Assembly: GCA_015067825.1 (NCBI GenBank)
Contig: SVLQ01000001.1
Span: 324,485-388,484, forward strand
Direction of reading: 5' to 3'
Origin: Oscillospiraceae bacterium
GTDB taxonomy: Bacteria; Bacillota; Clostridia; Oscillospirales; QAMX01
DNA: 64,000 nt
Within the stretch, counting starts at the first letter, position 1. Each line of letters begins with the position of its first letter. The notes beneath the pieces are model-generated. The model saw only the letters and a program-made list of their open reading frames with translations, was not told where the DNA came from and did not search any database. The position numbers and the translations under genes were made by a program. Below are positions 7,546 to 15,783 of the stretch, in pieces.

Positions 7546-9294
7546 ATGAAGATCTGGAAACGGATCGTGCTCGCTGTTCTCGCGATCGCTATCCTCTCCT
7601 CGTTTGCCGCATGTCAGGTTTCGAAAGCACCTGCCGAAACCGCCGACTCGACCAAACCGTCCAAAACGACCAAGCAAACCACCAAAGCAACAACAACTGA
7701 AACGACCACCAAGGAGGCCACGACGACGACCTTAGCCGCCGATACGGCAGCCACAGAGTCTGCCGCGACCGAGCCTGTCGCCACCGAACCGGTGGAGCAG
7801 CCGAAACCGGAAGACGGCAACACCAACACAAACGGTGCGGCACTCGGTGAAATCCTGCGCAGCCGGTTTGAAAGCATCCCGGAAATTTCGCTGGAAGAGT
7901 TTTACCAGACGCCACAGGGCAATCCGCTCGTCGGCACAACGACTGAGCTCTTGCTGGAAGGCGGGCTTTACATAGACGGTATTGAAGGGCTGCTGGCGGA
8001 AATGCTCTCGAGCTTCAGCAGCTATATTACGTACGAAGCCCAGGCCGACACCACGTATTTCTCGCTCGAGCAGGAATTTGCCGAAGTGGAAAACAGCAAG
8101 TTTACGGTCGAACTGCTGGAGATGTACGACGAACTCTACCTCTCGCTCCCCGACAATTTCGGTTCGATCATCAGCTTGCCGCTGGATGAAATGATCCCGC
8201 CGGAATACACAGATTTCAACGGTAACGCCCAGCTCGTCGACGACGTGATGGCGAATTACGCACAGAACACGTCCGAACTGGCAAATGCGCTCATCTCGAT
8301 CATGGGCGATTCGCTGAGCGCTATGCTCGCCGCGATTCCTGACGATTGCTTCCAGCAGTATGACACGACCGTGGAATACAATCAGACAGTTGTCGATGCG
8401 ACAGGCATCAGCATCGTGATTGTCCCGGAAGAAGTGCCGTTCATATTGGCTGCCCTGCTCGAGGCGATTCCGCAGAGCCCGGCATTTCCGGCGCTTTGCG
8501 AGGCTTTGATGGCAATTACGGAATTCTCCGAATCCGCAGCGATCGACTTCCCCTACGATTCGCCGGAGGAATTTGCAAGAGACCTCACCGACCAGATCGC
8601 CGAAATCGTCGAGGAGCTTCGTGAATTCGACGAAGAGTACGAAACAGGTGCCCCGACCCTATGGCTGGATCTGATCTACGACGATGCGCGCCTTTACGAA
8701 ATGGATCTCAAGTTTCATCCGGTGTCCGGTCCGATGGTCAAACTTACCTACCAAAACACGCTGACCGAGACCGACGGTTTTTATGAGATTTACTTCTACG
8801 TTTCCGATAACTCCGGTGACGAGTTTTATATTGTCATCGAATCTGATTACACTGAGCCCGGTTCGCTTTACACCGGAATCGATCTGAATATTTGGACATA
8901 TAGTACCGAAGAGTCTATTAACCTGACGATCGACACCTATACCTACACCGATGAGGACGGTTGTCCGTGCTTTGATCTCTACGGCGAACTGTTGATCGGT
9001 GAGGACAGCGGATTCATGATTGACTGCTACACGTGGAGTGAGACCGATGGCGAAGATACTTATCGGTACGTGCAGATCCCCGATCTGATGGTGGTTGCCG
9101 ACGGCGTTACGATGCTCGACGGTGAGTTGAATCTCGTGATGACCACATACAAAAACGAAGAGGTCTACACCTATAATGTCGATAATGTCGTCTCGCTGAT
9201 CGACCTTGCCAACAGCGAAGAACTGACGCAGGCACTGATTGAAGGGCTCTGCAAAAATCCGGTTCTGGCGATGTTCGCTGAGATGCTGGGCTAA
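7546..9294 (+). CDS. large Thr-rich lipoprotein, function unknown
   Basis: 582 residues. Signal peptide with lipobox SSFAAC (Cys at about residue 23), then a long Thr/Ala/Pro-rich linker (about residues 30-95) typical of surface proteins that span the cell wall. The rest is an acidic, Asp/Glu-rich, apparently globular region; from about residue 380 it is rich in alternating aromatic and polar residues (YEIYFYVSDNSGDEFYIV), suggesting beta structure. I do not recognise a family. It follows the NYN gene by 21 bp and ends at a strong terminator, so the two form one unit. Confidence 0.8.
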   Translation: MKIWKRIVLAVLAIAILSSFAACQVSKAPAETADSTKPSKTTKQTTKATTTETTTKEATTTTLAADTAATESAATEPVATEPVEQPKPEDGNTNTNGAALGEILRSRFESIPEISLEEFYQTPQGNPLVGTTTELLLEGGLYIDGIEGLLAEMLSSFSSYITYEAQADTTYFSLEQEFAEVENSKFTVELLEMYDELYLSLPDNFGSIISLPLDEMIPPEYTDFNGNAQLVDDVMANYAQNTSELANALISIMGDSLSAMLAAIPDDCFQQYDTTVEYNQTVVDATGISIVIVPEEVPFILAALLEAIPQSPAFPALCEALMAITEFSESAAIDFPYDSPEEFARDLTDQIAEIVEELREFDEEYETGAPTLWLDLIYDDARLYEMDLKFHPVSGPMVKLTYQNTLTETDGFYEIYFYVSDNSGDEFYIVIESDYTEPGSLYTGIDLNIWTYSTEESINLTIDTYTYTDEDGCPCFDLYGELLIGEDSGFMIDCYTWSETDGEDTYRYVQIPDLMVVADGVTMLDGELNLVMTTYKNEEVYTYNVDNVVSLIDLANSEELTQALIEGLCKNPVLAMFAEMLG

Positions 9295-9308
9295 ACGATA
9301 AGCGAAAA

Positions 9309-9350
9309 GAAACCGACCGGGTTGGGATATTTCCCAATCCGGTCGGTTTT
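9309..9350. terminator. bidirectional terminator
   Basis: AACCGACCGGGTTGGGA pairs with TCCCAATCCGGTCGGTT (one wobble), followed by TTTTGTT on the plus strand and a pyrimidine-rich TTTCTTTTC on the minus strand. It separates the convergent lipoprotein and GNAT genes. Confidence 0.85.
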
Positions 9351-9351
9351 G

Positions 9352-9846
9352 TTATGCATCTTTACACTGCGTTGCCAACGTCGTCAGCGTTTCGCCGCTG
9401 AGGCGGTAGGTCGTCCATTCGTCCATCGATTCCGCACCGAGCGAACGGTAGAAGCGGATCGACGGTTCATTCCAGTCGAGGCAGCACCATTCCAACCGTC
9501 CGCAGCCGTGTTCCACAGCGTAGGCGGCGAGATGCGCCAGCAGCTGTTTGCCGATGCCACGGCCACGGTATTCCGGTTCGACGTACAGATCCTCCAGCCA
9601 GATCCCGCCGCGGCCGAGGAAGGTGGAAAAATTATGGAACCAAAGCGCAAATCCGACAGCCGATCCGTTGGCTTCGGCAATCATGACGTTAGCAATCCTC
9701 TTTTCAAAGATCCACTCGTTGAGCAGATCTTCCGTCGCAACGACCCGATCTTCCATCTTTTCGTAAACCGCCAAAGCCCGGATCAGCCGCAGAATCAGCG
9801 GAACGTCGGACGGAGTTGCTGTACGGATTCGAAAGTCAGCGCTCAT
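9352..9846 (-). CDS. GNAT family N-acetyltransferase
   Basis: 164 residues. GNAT motif A is clear: IWLEDLYVEPEYRGRGIGKQLL at about residues 82-103 (the RGxGxG/A acetyl-CoA loop), followed by WCCLDWNEPSIRFYRSLGAE (motif B) and a C-terminal W-T-Y-R strand. The layout is that of the spermidine/diamine acetyltransferase-like subgroup, but the substrate is not certain. I start at ATG 9846; an in-frame extension to 9909 has no homology and overlaps the upstream gene. The start overlaps the end of the small membrane protein gene by 11 bp. Confidence 0.88.
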   Translation of the reverse strand: MSADFRIRTATPSDVPLILRLIRALAVYEKMEDRVVATEDLLNEWIFEKRIANVMIAEANGSAVGFALWFHNFSTFLGRGGIWLEDLYVEPEYRGRGIGKQLLAHLAAYAVEHGCGRLEWCCLDWNEPSIRFYRSLGAESMDEWTTYRLSGETLTTLATQCKDA

Positions 9847-10048
9847 CCGTTTTTTCCTCTTCGCTCTTTGCCTTCTTGGCCGCGCAGTATCTCGAAATAC
9901 GGCCACCAAGCATACCGACAGCGGCGATCAGAAAACAGACCCCAGCCACGATCAGATACTTCTCGTCGTTTTTGATCCCTGCTACGAGATCCAAAACCGC
10001 CGCCACCAGCAGCAGGATCGGGGTTAGGAACTCCAATTTATCCCGCAT
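9836..10048 (-). CDS. small two-helix membrane protein
   Basis: 70 residues with two hydrophobic segments (about residues 7-25 and 31-48) and a basic/acidic cytoplasmic tail (AAKKAKSEEEKTDER). No family recognised. It lies three bases from the stop of the FAH-family gene and overlaps the GNAT gene, which argues for a real, translationally coupled gene rather than chance. Confidence 0.62.
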   Translation of the reverse strand: MRDKLEFLTPILLLVAAVLDLVAGIKNDEKYLIVAGVCFLIAAVGMLGGRISRYCAAKKAKSEEEKTDER

Positions 10049-10051
10049 AAA

Positions 10052-10816
10052 TTATTCCGCCTTCACAATCGGATTCACGAGATCGCCAATGCCCTCAACG
10101 CGCACGGTGACGGTATCGCCCGGCAGCATCGGACCGACGTTGACCGGCGTACCGGTGGTGACAACGTCACCCGGCAGCAGCGTCATGCATTCGGTGATGA
10201 ACTCGACCAGCTCGTAGATGCTCCACATCATGTTTTTGGTGTTTCCGTCCTGCTTGACCTCGCCATTCAGAATCGTCTGCACGCGGATACCGGCGTAGGG
10301 ATCGATCTCGTCGGTGAGGATCGGGCCGATCGGGCAGAAGGTATCGAAACCCTTTCCGCGCGCCCACTGCGCGTCGCTCTTCTGGATATCGCGCGCGGTG
10401 ACGTCGTTCAGGCAGGTATAGCCGAGGATGTAGTCTTTGGCGTCGGCCGCCTTGACGTGGCTGGCGCGTTTTTTGATGACGAAAGCGATCTCACATTCAA
10501 AGTCGACGCGTTTAGAGATCGGCGGGTAGACGACCGGTTCGCCGTCAGCGATGATGGAAGTATTGGGCTTGATGAAGATCGTCGGCGTTTCGGGGACGGC
10601 TTCGCCAAATTCGATCGCATGGTCGTAGTAGTTCTTGCCGATGGCAACGACCTTCGAGGCGTCGCACGGGGCAAGCAGCTTGCAGGCGGCAATCGGCGCA
10701 CTTTCGCCGCTCTTTTCGATCGACTCATAGGGATCGCCGATCAGGAAGCAGGCGGTATCGCCTTCCAGCAGCGCCCAGCGCGTTTTGTTTTCGTACAGAG
10801 TTTTGGCAAGTTTCAT
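10052..10816 (-). CDS. fumarylacetoacetate hydrolase (FAH) family protein
   Basis: 254 residues. FAH-fold signature: VVAIGKNYYDHAIEFG near residue 54, PTIFIKPNTSIIADGEPV, then VDFECEIAFVI supplying the metal-binding Glu residues, and LLPGDVVTTGTPVNVGPMLPGDTV near the C-terminus. The family includes acylpyruvate hydrolases, oxaloacetate decarboxylases and 2-hydroxyhepta-2,4-diene-1,7-dioate isomerases; the substrate cannot be told. Start at 10816 is fixed by GAGGAGG and by the ATGA overlap with engB. Metabolic gene coupled to a ribosome-assembly GTPase is an unusual pairing. Confidence 0.88.
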   Translation of the reverse strand: MKLAKTLYENKTRWALLEGDTACFLIGDPYESIEKSGESAPIAACKLLAPCDASKVVAIGKNYYDHAIEFGEAVPETPTIFIKPNTSIIADGEPVVYPPISKRVDFECEIAFVIKKRASHVKAADAKDYILGYTCLNDVTARDIQKSDAQWARGKGFDTFCPIGPILTDEIDPYAGIRVQTILNGEVKQDGNTKNMMWSIYELVEFITECMTLLPGDVVTTGTPVNVGPMLPGDTVTVRVEGIGDLVNPIVKAE

Positions 10817-11427
10817 AACGATTCCTCCTCGGCCGCACTGCGGCTCGCAAATTCGTTGATGCGTTCCAGCAGTTCTGCCCTGCCTACGCCCTTTTCGGCC
10901 GATACCATGATGACCTCGGCGTGGCCAGCAAACACCGCTTCGATTTCGGCTTTGCGCTTTTTGAATTCGGTTTTGTTGAGTTTGTCGCATTTGTTGGCAG
11001 CGACGATAAACGGGATCCCCGCCGAAGCGTAGTAATCCGCCATCGTCAGGTCGGCATCCAGCGGACCGTGACGGGAATCGATGACCAACAAACCAAGCGC
11101 CGCACAGGCACCGTCGGCACTCATGCGGAAGAAATCATCGATCAGCGCAGCCCAACGGTCGCGTTCGTCAAACGAGCGCTTGGCGTAACCGTAGCCGGGC
11201 AGGTCGATTAAGTACAGCGTTTCATCGACCAAAAAGTAGTTGACCTGCGTGGTCTTTCCGGGCGATGCACCGACGCGGGCAAAATTCTTGCGGTTTAGGA
11301 GCGCGTTGATCACCGACGATTTCCCGACGTTGGAACGCCCCGCCATGATAACGACCGGGCGGCCATCGAAAATAAAATCGCGTTTGGCTGCAGCCGATTT
11401 GATAAATTCGGTTTTTTGGATATTCAA
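10813..11427 (-). CDS. engB: ribosome biogenesis GTP-binding protein EngB/YsxC
   Basis: 204 residues. P-loop GRSNVGKSSVINALLNRKN near residue 31, G2 region PGKTTQVNYF, G3 DLPGYGYAKRS, G4 AANKCDKL and G5 VSAEKG. EngB assists late 50S subunit assembly. The start is a TTG at 11427 (MNIQKTEFI), with GAGGAG at proper spacing; the upstream in-frame ATG would bury this site. In many Firmicutes the order is clpX-lon-engB; here lon is absent and a terminator-like hairpin lies between clpX and engB. Confidence 0.96.
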   Translation of the reverse strand: MNIQKTEFIKSAAAKRDFIFDGRPVVIMAGRSNVGKSSVINALLNRKNFARVGASPGKTTQVNYFLVDETLYLIDLPGYGYAKRSFDERDRWAALIDDFFRMSADGACAALGLLVIDSRHGPLDADLTMADYYASAGIPFIVAANKCDKLNKTEFKKRKAEIEAVFAGHAEVIMVSAEKGVGRAELLERINEFASRSAAEEESL

Positions 11428-11463
11428 AGAGATTCTCTCCTCTTCTGCAAAACGAGACTGATA

Positions 11464-11500
11464 CAAAACGGCGCTGAAATCCCTCAGGGTTTCAGCGCCG
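11464..11500 (-). terminator. terminator-like hairpin between clpX and engB
   Basis: On the minus strand CGGCGCTGAAA pairs with TTTCAGCGCCG around a short loop, followed by TTTTGT. The T tract is short, so termination may be partial. The engB ribosome site lies about 20 bases further on, without space for a separate promoter. Confidence 0.68.
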
Positions 11501-11538
11501 CAGCGGTTCTTGGCTTGGGTCGCAGACCGGGGCTGCGC

Positions 11539-12846
11539 CTATCGTTTCTGCGAGGGTCTTGTTTGGGCAGGCGGAGCCTGCAGCATCGGCGCACGTTTTC
11601 CGGGAATGCGCTTCATCGTCGGTGCGGTCTTCTTTTCGATGCAGTCCTTCGTGATGACCACCTCAATGACGTCTTCTTCGGTCGGAATCTCGTACATCGG
11701 GCCGATGAGGATGCCTTCCATGATCGAACGCAGGCCACGCGCACCGATATTCTTCTTGACGGCGGCGTCGGCGATCGCGCGGATCGCATCGGGCTCGAAC
11801 GTAAGCTTGACGTTTTCCATCTCGAAAATATGCTGATACTGGCGCGTCAGCGCATTTTTCGGCTCGGTCAGAACGCGCACAAGCGCATCGGTATCGAGCT
11901 GCGAAAGCGAGATGATGACCGGCATACGGCCGACCAGTTCGGGGATGATGCCGAACTTGACGATATCGTGCGATTCGACTTCCTTGAGCAAGTCGGACGC
12001 TTCGCGGTCTTTTTTCGAGGTGATTTTGGCGTTGAAGCCGATGTTTTTGATGTTGACGCGCTGTTCGATCAGCTTGTCGATGCCGTCGAATGCGCCGCCG
12101 CAGATAAAGAGGATATTGGTCGTGTCGATCTGGATAAACTCTTTCTGCGGATGCTTGCGGCCGCCCTGCGGCGGAACGTTCGCAACCGTGCCTTCCAGCA
12201 GCTTCAGGAGTGCCTGCTGCACGCCTTCACCGCTGACGTCACGCGTGATCGAGGTGTTCTCGCTCTTGCGCGAGATCTTGTCGATCTCATCGATGTAGAT
12301 GATACCGCGCTGGGCGCGTTCGATGTCGTAGTCGGCAGCCTGAATCAGACGCAGGAGGATGTTTTCAACGTCCTCGCCGACGTAACCGGCTTCCGTCAGT
12401 GTCGTCGCATCGGCGATAGCAAACGGTACCTTGAGGGTTTTGGCAAGCGTCTGGGCAAGATAGGTCTTGCCGCAGCCGGTCGGGCCGAGCAGGAGAATAT
12501 TGCTCTTCTGCAGCTCGATATCGGAATTTTGGTTGAAATAGACGCGCTTATAGTGGTTATAGGTGGCAACGGAGAGTGCGATTTTGGCCTCGTCCTGTCC
12601 GATCACGTACTGGTCGAGGATCGCCTTCATTTCCGCCGGGCGCGGCAGCGGGCCATCGGGCGCGGCGGCAGCAGCACGGCTCTGCTCGTAGCGCTCTTCT
12701 TCGTCGTCTGCGATCATCTGATAGCAGAGGCGCACGCACTCGTCACAGATATAGGCGTCGTCACCGGAAATGATCCGGCTCGTTTCGGTCTGCGGACGGC
12801 CGCAGAACGAGCAGCAGATCAAGCGTTTATCGTCGTTTCTCGCCAT
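11539..12846 (-). CDS. clpX: ATP-dependent Clp protease ATP-binding subunit ClpX
   Basis: 435 residues. N-terminal C4 zinc finger (Cys 12, 15, 34, 37), Walker [18 protein letters not shown], Walker [39 protein letters not shown], the LVGRMPVI pore-2/sensor region and C-terminal [13 protein letters not shown]. ClpX unfolds tagged substrates and feeds them to ClpP, encoded 42 bp upstream. A Pro/Gln-rich tail ends the protein. The start is supported by GGAG. Confidence 0.98.
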   Translation of the reverse strand: MARNDDKRLICCSFCGRPQTETSRIISGDDAYICDECVRLCYQMIADDEEERYEQSRAAAAAPDGPLPRPAEMKAILDQYVIGQDEAKIALSVATYNHYKRVYFNQNSDIELQKSNILLLGPTGCGKTYLAQTLAKTLKVPFAIADATTLTEAGYVGEDVENILLRLIQAADYDIERAQRGIIYIDEIDKISRKSENTSITRDVSGEGVQQALLKLLEGTVANVPPQGGRKHPQKEFIQIDTTNILFICGGAFDGIDKLIEQRVNIKNIGFNAKITSKKDREASDLLKEVESHDIVKFGIIPELVGRMPVIISLSQLDTDALVRVLTEPKNALTRQYQHIFEMENVKLTFEPDAIRAIADAAVKKNIGARGLRSIMEGILIGPMYEIPTEEDVIEVVITKDCIEKKTAPTMKRIPGKRAPMLQAPPAQTRPSQKR

Positions 12847-12888
12847 GGGGATCTCCTTCGGATGGAAATTTTGTGCGGGAAAGACAGA

Positions 12889-13473
12889 TTATTTCTGTCT
12901 GGTCAGGATCGCATCGATGAGGCCGTAGGCCTTCGCTTCTTCGGCGGTCATGAAGTTATCGCGTTCGGTGTCTTTTTCGATCTGGCTGATCGTCTGGCCG
13001 GTCATCGACGCGAGCATTTCGTTCATCTTCGAGCGGATCGCGATAATGCGTTCGGCGTGGATCTTGATATCGCTGACCTGACCCTGCGCACCGCCGAGGG
13101 GCTGATGGATCATGATCTCGCTGTTGGGCAGCGCAAAACGTTTGCCCGGCGCACCTGCCGCCAGCAGGAACGCGCCCATGCTCGCCGCCATACCGACACA
13201 GATCGTCGAGACGTCGGGCTTGATATACTGCATGGTGTCGTAGATCGCCATACCAGACGTGATCGAGCCGCCCGGGCTGTTGATATAGAGGGAGATGTCT
13301 TTGTCGGGATCCTGCGCTTCCAGGAACAGAAGCTGAGCCACGACCAGGCTGGCCGTAACGTCATTGACTTCGTCGTGCAGGAAAATGATTCTGTCGTTTA
13401 ACAGACGGGAAAAAATGTCGAAGCTGCGTTCGCCGCGGCTCGTCTGCTCTACTACCATCGGTACTAAGCTCAT
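12889..13473 (-). CDS. clpP: ATP-dependent Clp protease proteolytic subunit ClpP
   Basis: 194 residues, standard length. Catalytic Ser in [11 protein letters not shown] near residue 98, His in [13 protein letters not shown] near 123, Asp in [15 protein letters not shown] near 172. The N-terminus [16 protein letters not shown] is the normal ClpP start. The tetradecameric peptidase pairs with ClpX here and possibly with the ClpE encoded at 61.7-64 kb. Two hairpins lie in the gap between tig and this gene. Confidence 0.98.
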   Translation of the reverse strand: MSLVPMVVEQTSRGERSFDIFSRLLNDRIIFLHDEVNDVTASLVVAQLLFLEAQDPDKDISLYINSPGGSITSGMAIYDTMQYIKPDVSTICVGMAASMGAFLLAAGAPGKRFALPNSEIMIHQPLGGAQGQVSDIKIHAERIIAIRSKMNEMLASMTGQTISQIEKDTERDNFMTAEEAKAYGLIDAILTRQK

Positions 13474-13501
13474 AATGTAACCATCCCTTCATTGTTTGTT
13501 T

Positions 13502-13567
13502 TGCGGACAAATTTGCCCGCATGATACCTGTCCGTCCGCTCGGCACGTTTGCCAAACGGACGGACAG
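13502..13567 (-). other. tandem hairpins in the tig-clpP intergenic region
   Basis: On the minus-strand transcript, CTGTCCGTCCG (13567-13557) pairs with CGGACGGACAG (13538-13528), an 11-bp stem whose loop contains a smaller stem. It is followed by TGCGGGCA pairing with TGTCCGCA (13521-13502) around AATT. No T tract follows either, so a classical terminator is unlikely; a processing or stability element or a clpP leader is possible. Confidence 0.55.
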
Positions 13568-13612
13568 AAATCATTGGTTGGATTCTATTAGGATTACCCT
13601 GCTCGCAAAGAA

Positions 13613-14935
13613 TTATTCAGCGTCTTCGGCTTTTTCTTCGGCAACTTCTTCCGCCTTCGGTTCGACCTTAACGGCGGTTTCTTTGATCAGCTCAACGGCT
13701 TTGGCCTTGAGCATATCTTCCTTAACGGCTTCTTCGCTCATGTACTTCTTGAGATCTTCGACCGGAGCCTTGTACATTTCAGCCATCTTGCCGTATTCGG
13801 CTTCGATGTCTTCGGCACTGACTTCAAAGTTCTCGGCCGCGGCAACGGCTTCGAGGGCGAGCGTCGTCTTGACCTGAGCTTCGGCGCGGTCGCGGAAGGT
13901 GTTGCGGAAGCCTTCGATGTCCATGCCGCTCATCTGCAGATAGCCCTGCAGGGTCATGCCCTGGGAGCGGAGACGGTACTCGAAATCTTCGGCGATGCGG
14001 TCGAGCTGCTGTTCGATCATGCAGTCGGGAATTTCGACTTCCATGTTTTCAACGAGCTTTTCCAGGAGCTTGCCTTCGAATTCTTCGGCAGAGCTCTTTT
14101 CGCGGACGATCTGGAGCTTTCTCTTCAGGTCTTCGCGGAACTCGGCGAGGGTTTCGAATTCGGAAACGTCCTTGGCAAATTCGTCATCGAGGTCCGGCAG
14201 GACGTTCTCTTTGACTTCGTGGACCTTGACCTTAAACACGACGGGCTTACCGGCGAGTTCTTCGGCCTGGTAGGCTTCCGGGAAGGTGACGTTGACGTCT
14301 TTTTCGTCGCCGGCTTTGGTGCCGATCAGCTGATCTTCAAAGCCCGGGATGAACTGGCCGGAGCCGAGACGGAGGCTGTGGTTTTCGGCTTTGCCGCCTT
14401 CAAAGGCGACATCGTCGAGGAAGCCTTCAAAGTCGATGACGACGGTGTCGCCTTCGGCAGCTTCGCGTTCGACGGTTTCGAGACGGCCGTTTCTCTTGCG
14501 GCGGCCTTCGAGTTCCTTATCGACGTCTTCTTCGGTGATGACGACGGCAGCCTGTTCGGCTTCGAGGCCCTTATAGGCGCCGAGCTTGACTTCCGGCTTG
14601 ACGGTAACGACAGCGGTAAAGGTGAAGCCGTCGGCGCTGATGTCGACGAGTTCGACTTCGGCGCGGTCGACCGGTTCGATACCGGCTTCTTTGACGGCGG
14701 CAGAGTACACTTCGGGATACGCAATGTTCACGGCGTCTTCATAGAAAGCGCTTTCACCGTACATACGCTCGATGATCTTTCTCGGAGCGCGACCGCGGCG
14801 GAAGCCCTGCACGTTAAAACGCGTGGCATTTTTCTTGTAAGACTTTTCAACGGCAGCCTGGAATTCGTCGCGTTCGCAGACGATCTCGAGCTTGACCTGA
14901 TTGGTACCGGTTTTTTCAACATTCTTCAAAATCAT
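13613..14935 (-). CDS. tig: trigger factor (ribosome-associated chaperone/PPIase)
   Basis: 440 residues. The N-terminal ribosome-binding domain carries the signature FNVQGFRRGRAPRKIIERMYG near residues 36-56, a central FKBP-like PPIase domain follows (EGDTVVIDFEGFLDDVAFEGG...), then the long helical C-terminal arms and a Glu/Ala-rich acidic tail. It binds nascent chains at the exit tunnel. I use ATG 14935 because AGGAGG lies eight bases upstream; the in-frame codons further upstream span that site. Strong promoter at 14971-14999. Confidence 0.97.
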   Translation of the reverse strand: MILKNVEKTGTNQVKLEIVCERDEFQAAVEKSYKKNATRFNVQGFRRGRAPRKIIERMYGESAFYEDAVNIAYPEVYSAAVKEAGIEPVDRAEVELVDISADGFTFTAVVTVKPEVKLGAYKGLEAEQAAVVITEEDVDKELEGRRKRNGRLETVEREAAEGDTVVIDFEGFLDDVAFEGGKAENHSLRLGSGQFIPGFEDQLIGTKAGDEKDVNVTFPEAYQAEELAGKPVVFKVKVHEVKENVLPDLDDEFAKDVSEFETLAEFREDLKRKLQIVREKSSAEEFEGKLLEKLVENMEVEIPDCMIEQQLDRIAEDFEYRLRSQGMTLQGYLQMSGMDIEGFRNTFRDRAEAQVKTTLALEAVAAAENFEVSAEDIEAEYGKMAEMYKAPVEDLKKYMSEEAVKEDMLKAKAVELIKETAVKVEPKAEEVAEEKAEDAE

Positions 14936-14949
14936 GGGATGTTCCTCCT

Positions 14950-14965
14950 GCGTATTCAAATACGC
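14950..14965 (-). other. hairpin adjoining the tig ribosome-binding site
   Basis: GCGTATT and AATACGC form a perfect 7-bp stem with a two-base centre, ending at the base before AGGAGG (14949-14944). It lies between promoter and start codon and could affect ribosome access. Confidence 0.45.
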
Positions 14966-14970
14966 GTTAT

Positions 14971-14999
14971 ATTATATCATATTCTACGGAAAATGCCAA
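14971..14999 (-). promoter_or_regulatory. sigma-A-type promoter of tig
   Basis: Minus strand -35 TTGGCA (14999-14994), spacer 17 bp, -10 TATAAT (14976-14971) with TGA as extended -10. About 40 bp upstream of the tig ATG. Confidence 0.8.
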
Positions 15000-15053
15000 C
15001 TGTTTTTTTGTTAAGAAAAAAACTTTTTTCGGGTTTTGTTTTTGTTTGGTCCG

Positions 15054-15749
15054 TCAATCCATTCTGTACGGTTGGAAATTCAGCCGATCCGCCGAGATAC
15101 AACGGTAGCTGACGCCCTCAAAATCGCCCTCAAACGCATAGCGCAGCGATTTTCCGTGCAGATGGCCGTAGTAGCAGCGCTTCACGCCGTAGGCCTGCAG
15201 CAAATCGAGCATTTCGCGGCTGCGGAACGCTTGGAACAGCGGCGGATAGTGAAGGATCGCGACCAGTTCAGCCGCTCCGGTCTGCTTTCCCTCCTCCAGC
15301 GAGGCCTTCAGCCGCATAACTTCGCGGTTATAGACCTTGCCGCCGGGGATCTCGCTGCCGTTCTCTTGAAACCAGCCGCGTGTTCCGCAGTAGGCGACGT
15401 CGCCGATGCGGCAGCAGGTGTTGTGGATGAAGTCCAGCGTTTCAAGCCCCTGCTCGGCCAGAAACCGGCGCATACCGGTCACGGTCGTCCAGAAGTAATC
15501 GTGGTTGCCCTTGAGCAACAGCTTTTTTCCAGGCAGCGCTTCGACCATCTTAAAATCCTCCAGCGCCTCCTCCAGCGACATCCCCCACGAGGTATCGCCG
15601 GCGAGGATCACAGTGTCTTCCGGTGCGACAGCCGCCTGCCAGCCGGCGAGGATCTTCTCGACGTAGCCGTTCCAGACGCCACCAAAGAGATCCATCGGCT
15701 TGTTGACGGCCAAAGAAAGGTGCAGGTCACCGATGACAAAAACCGACAC
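15054..15749 (-). CDS. calcineurin-like metallophosphoesterase
   Basis: 231 residues. The five metallophosphoesterase blocks are present: IGDLHLS at the N-terminus, LAGDTSWG near residue 49, LKGNHDYFW near 79, AILHYPP, and YGHLHGKSLR near the C-terminus. They supply a dinuclear metal site. The subfamily is common in Firmicutes with unknown phosphoester substrate. Start is GTG at 15749, preceded by AAAGGAGG. It follows thrC by 34 bp in the same direction. Confidence 0.9.
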   Translation of the reverse strand: MSVFVIGDLHLSLAVNKPMDLFGGVWNGYVEKILAGWQAAVAPEDTVILAGDTSWGMSLEEALEDFKMVEALPGKKLLLKGNHDYFWTTVTGMRRFLAEQGLETLDFIHNTCCRIGDVAYCGTRGWFQENGSEIPGGKVYNREVMRLKASLEEGKQTGAAELVAILHYPPLFQAFRSREMLDLLQAYGVKRCYYGHLHGKSLRYAFEGDFEGVSYRCISADRLNFQPYRMD

Positions 15750-15783
15750 TGTTTTCCTCCTTTCGTGTCTGATCTGTTCGGGT

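Noticed and set aside
11416..13401. A 661-codon plus-strand open frame opposite clpX and clpP
   Set aside because: It mirrors two well-conserved genes and has no ribosome site or recognisable domain. Long antisense frames are expected at this GC content and codon bias.
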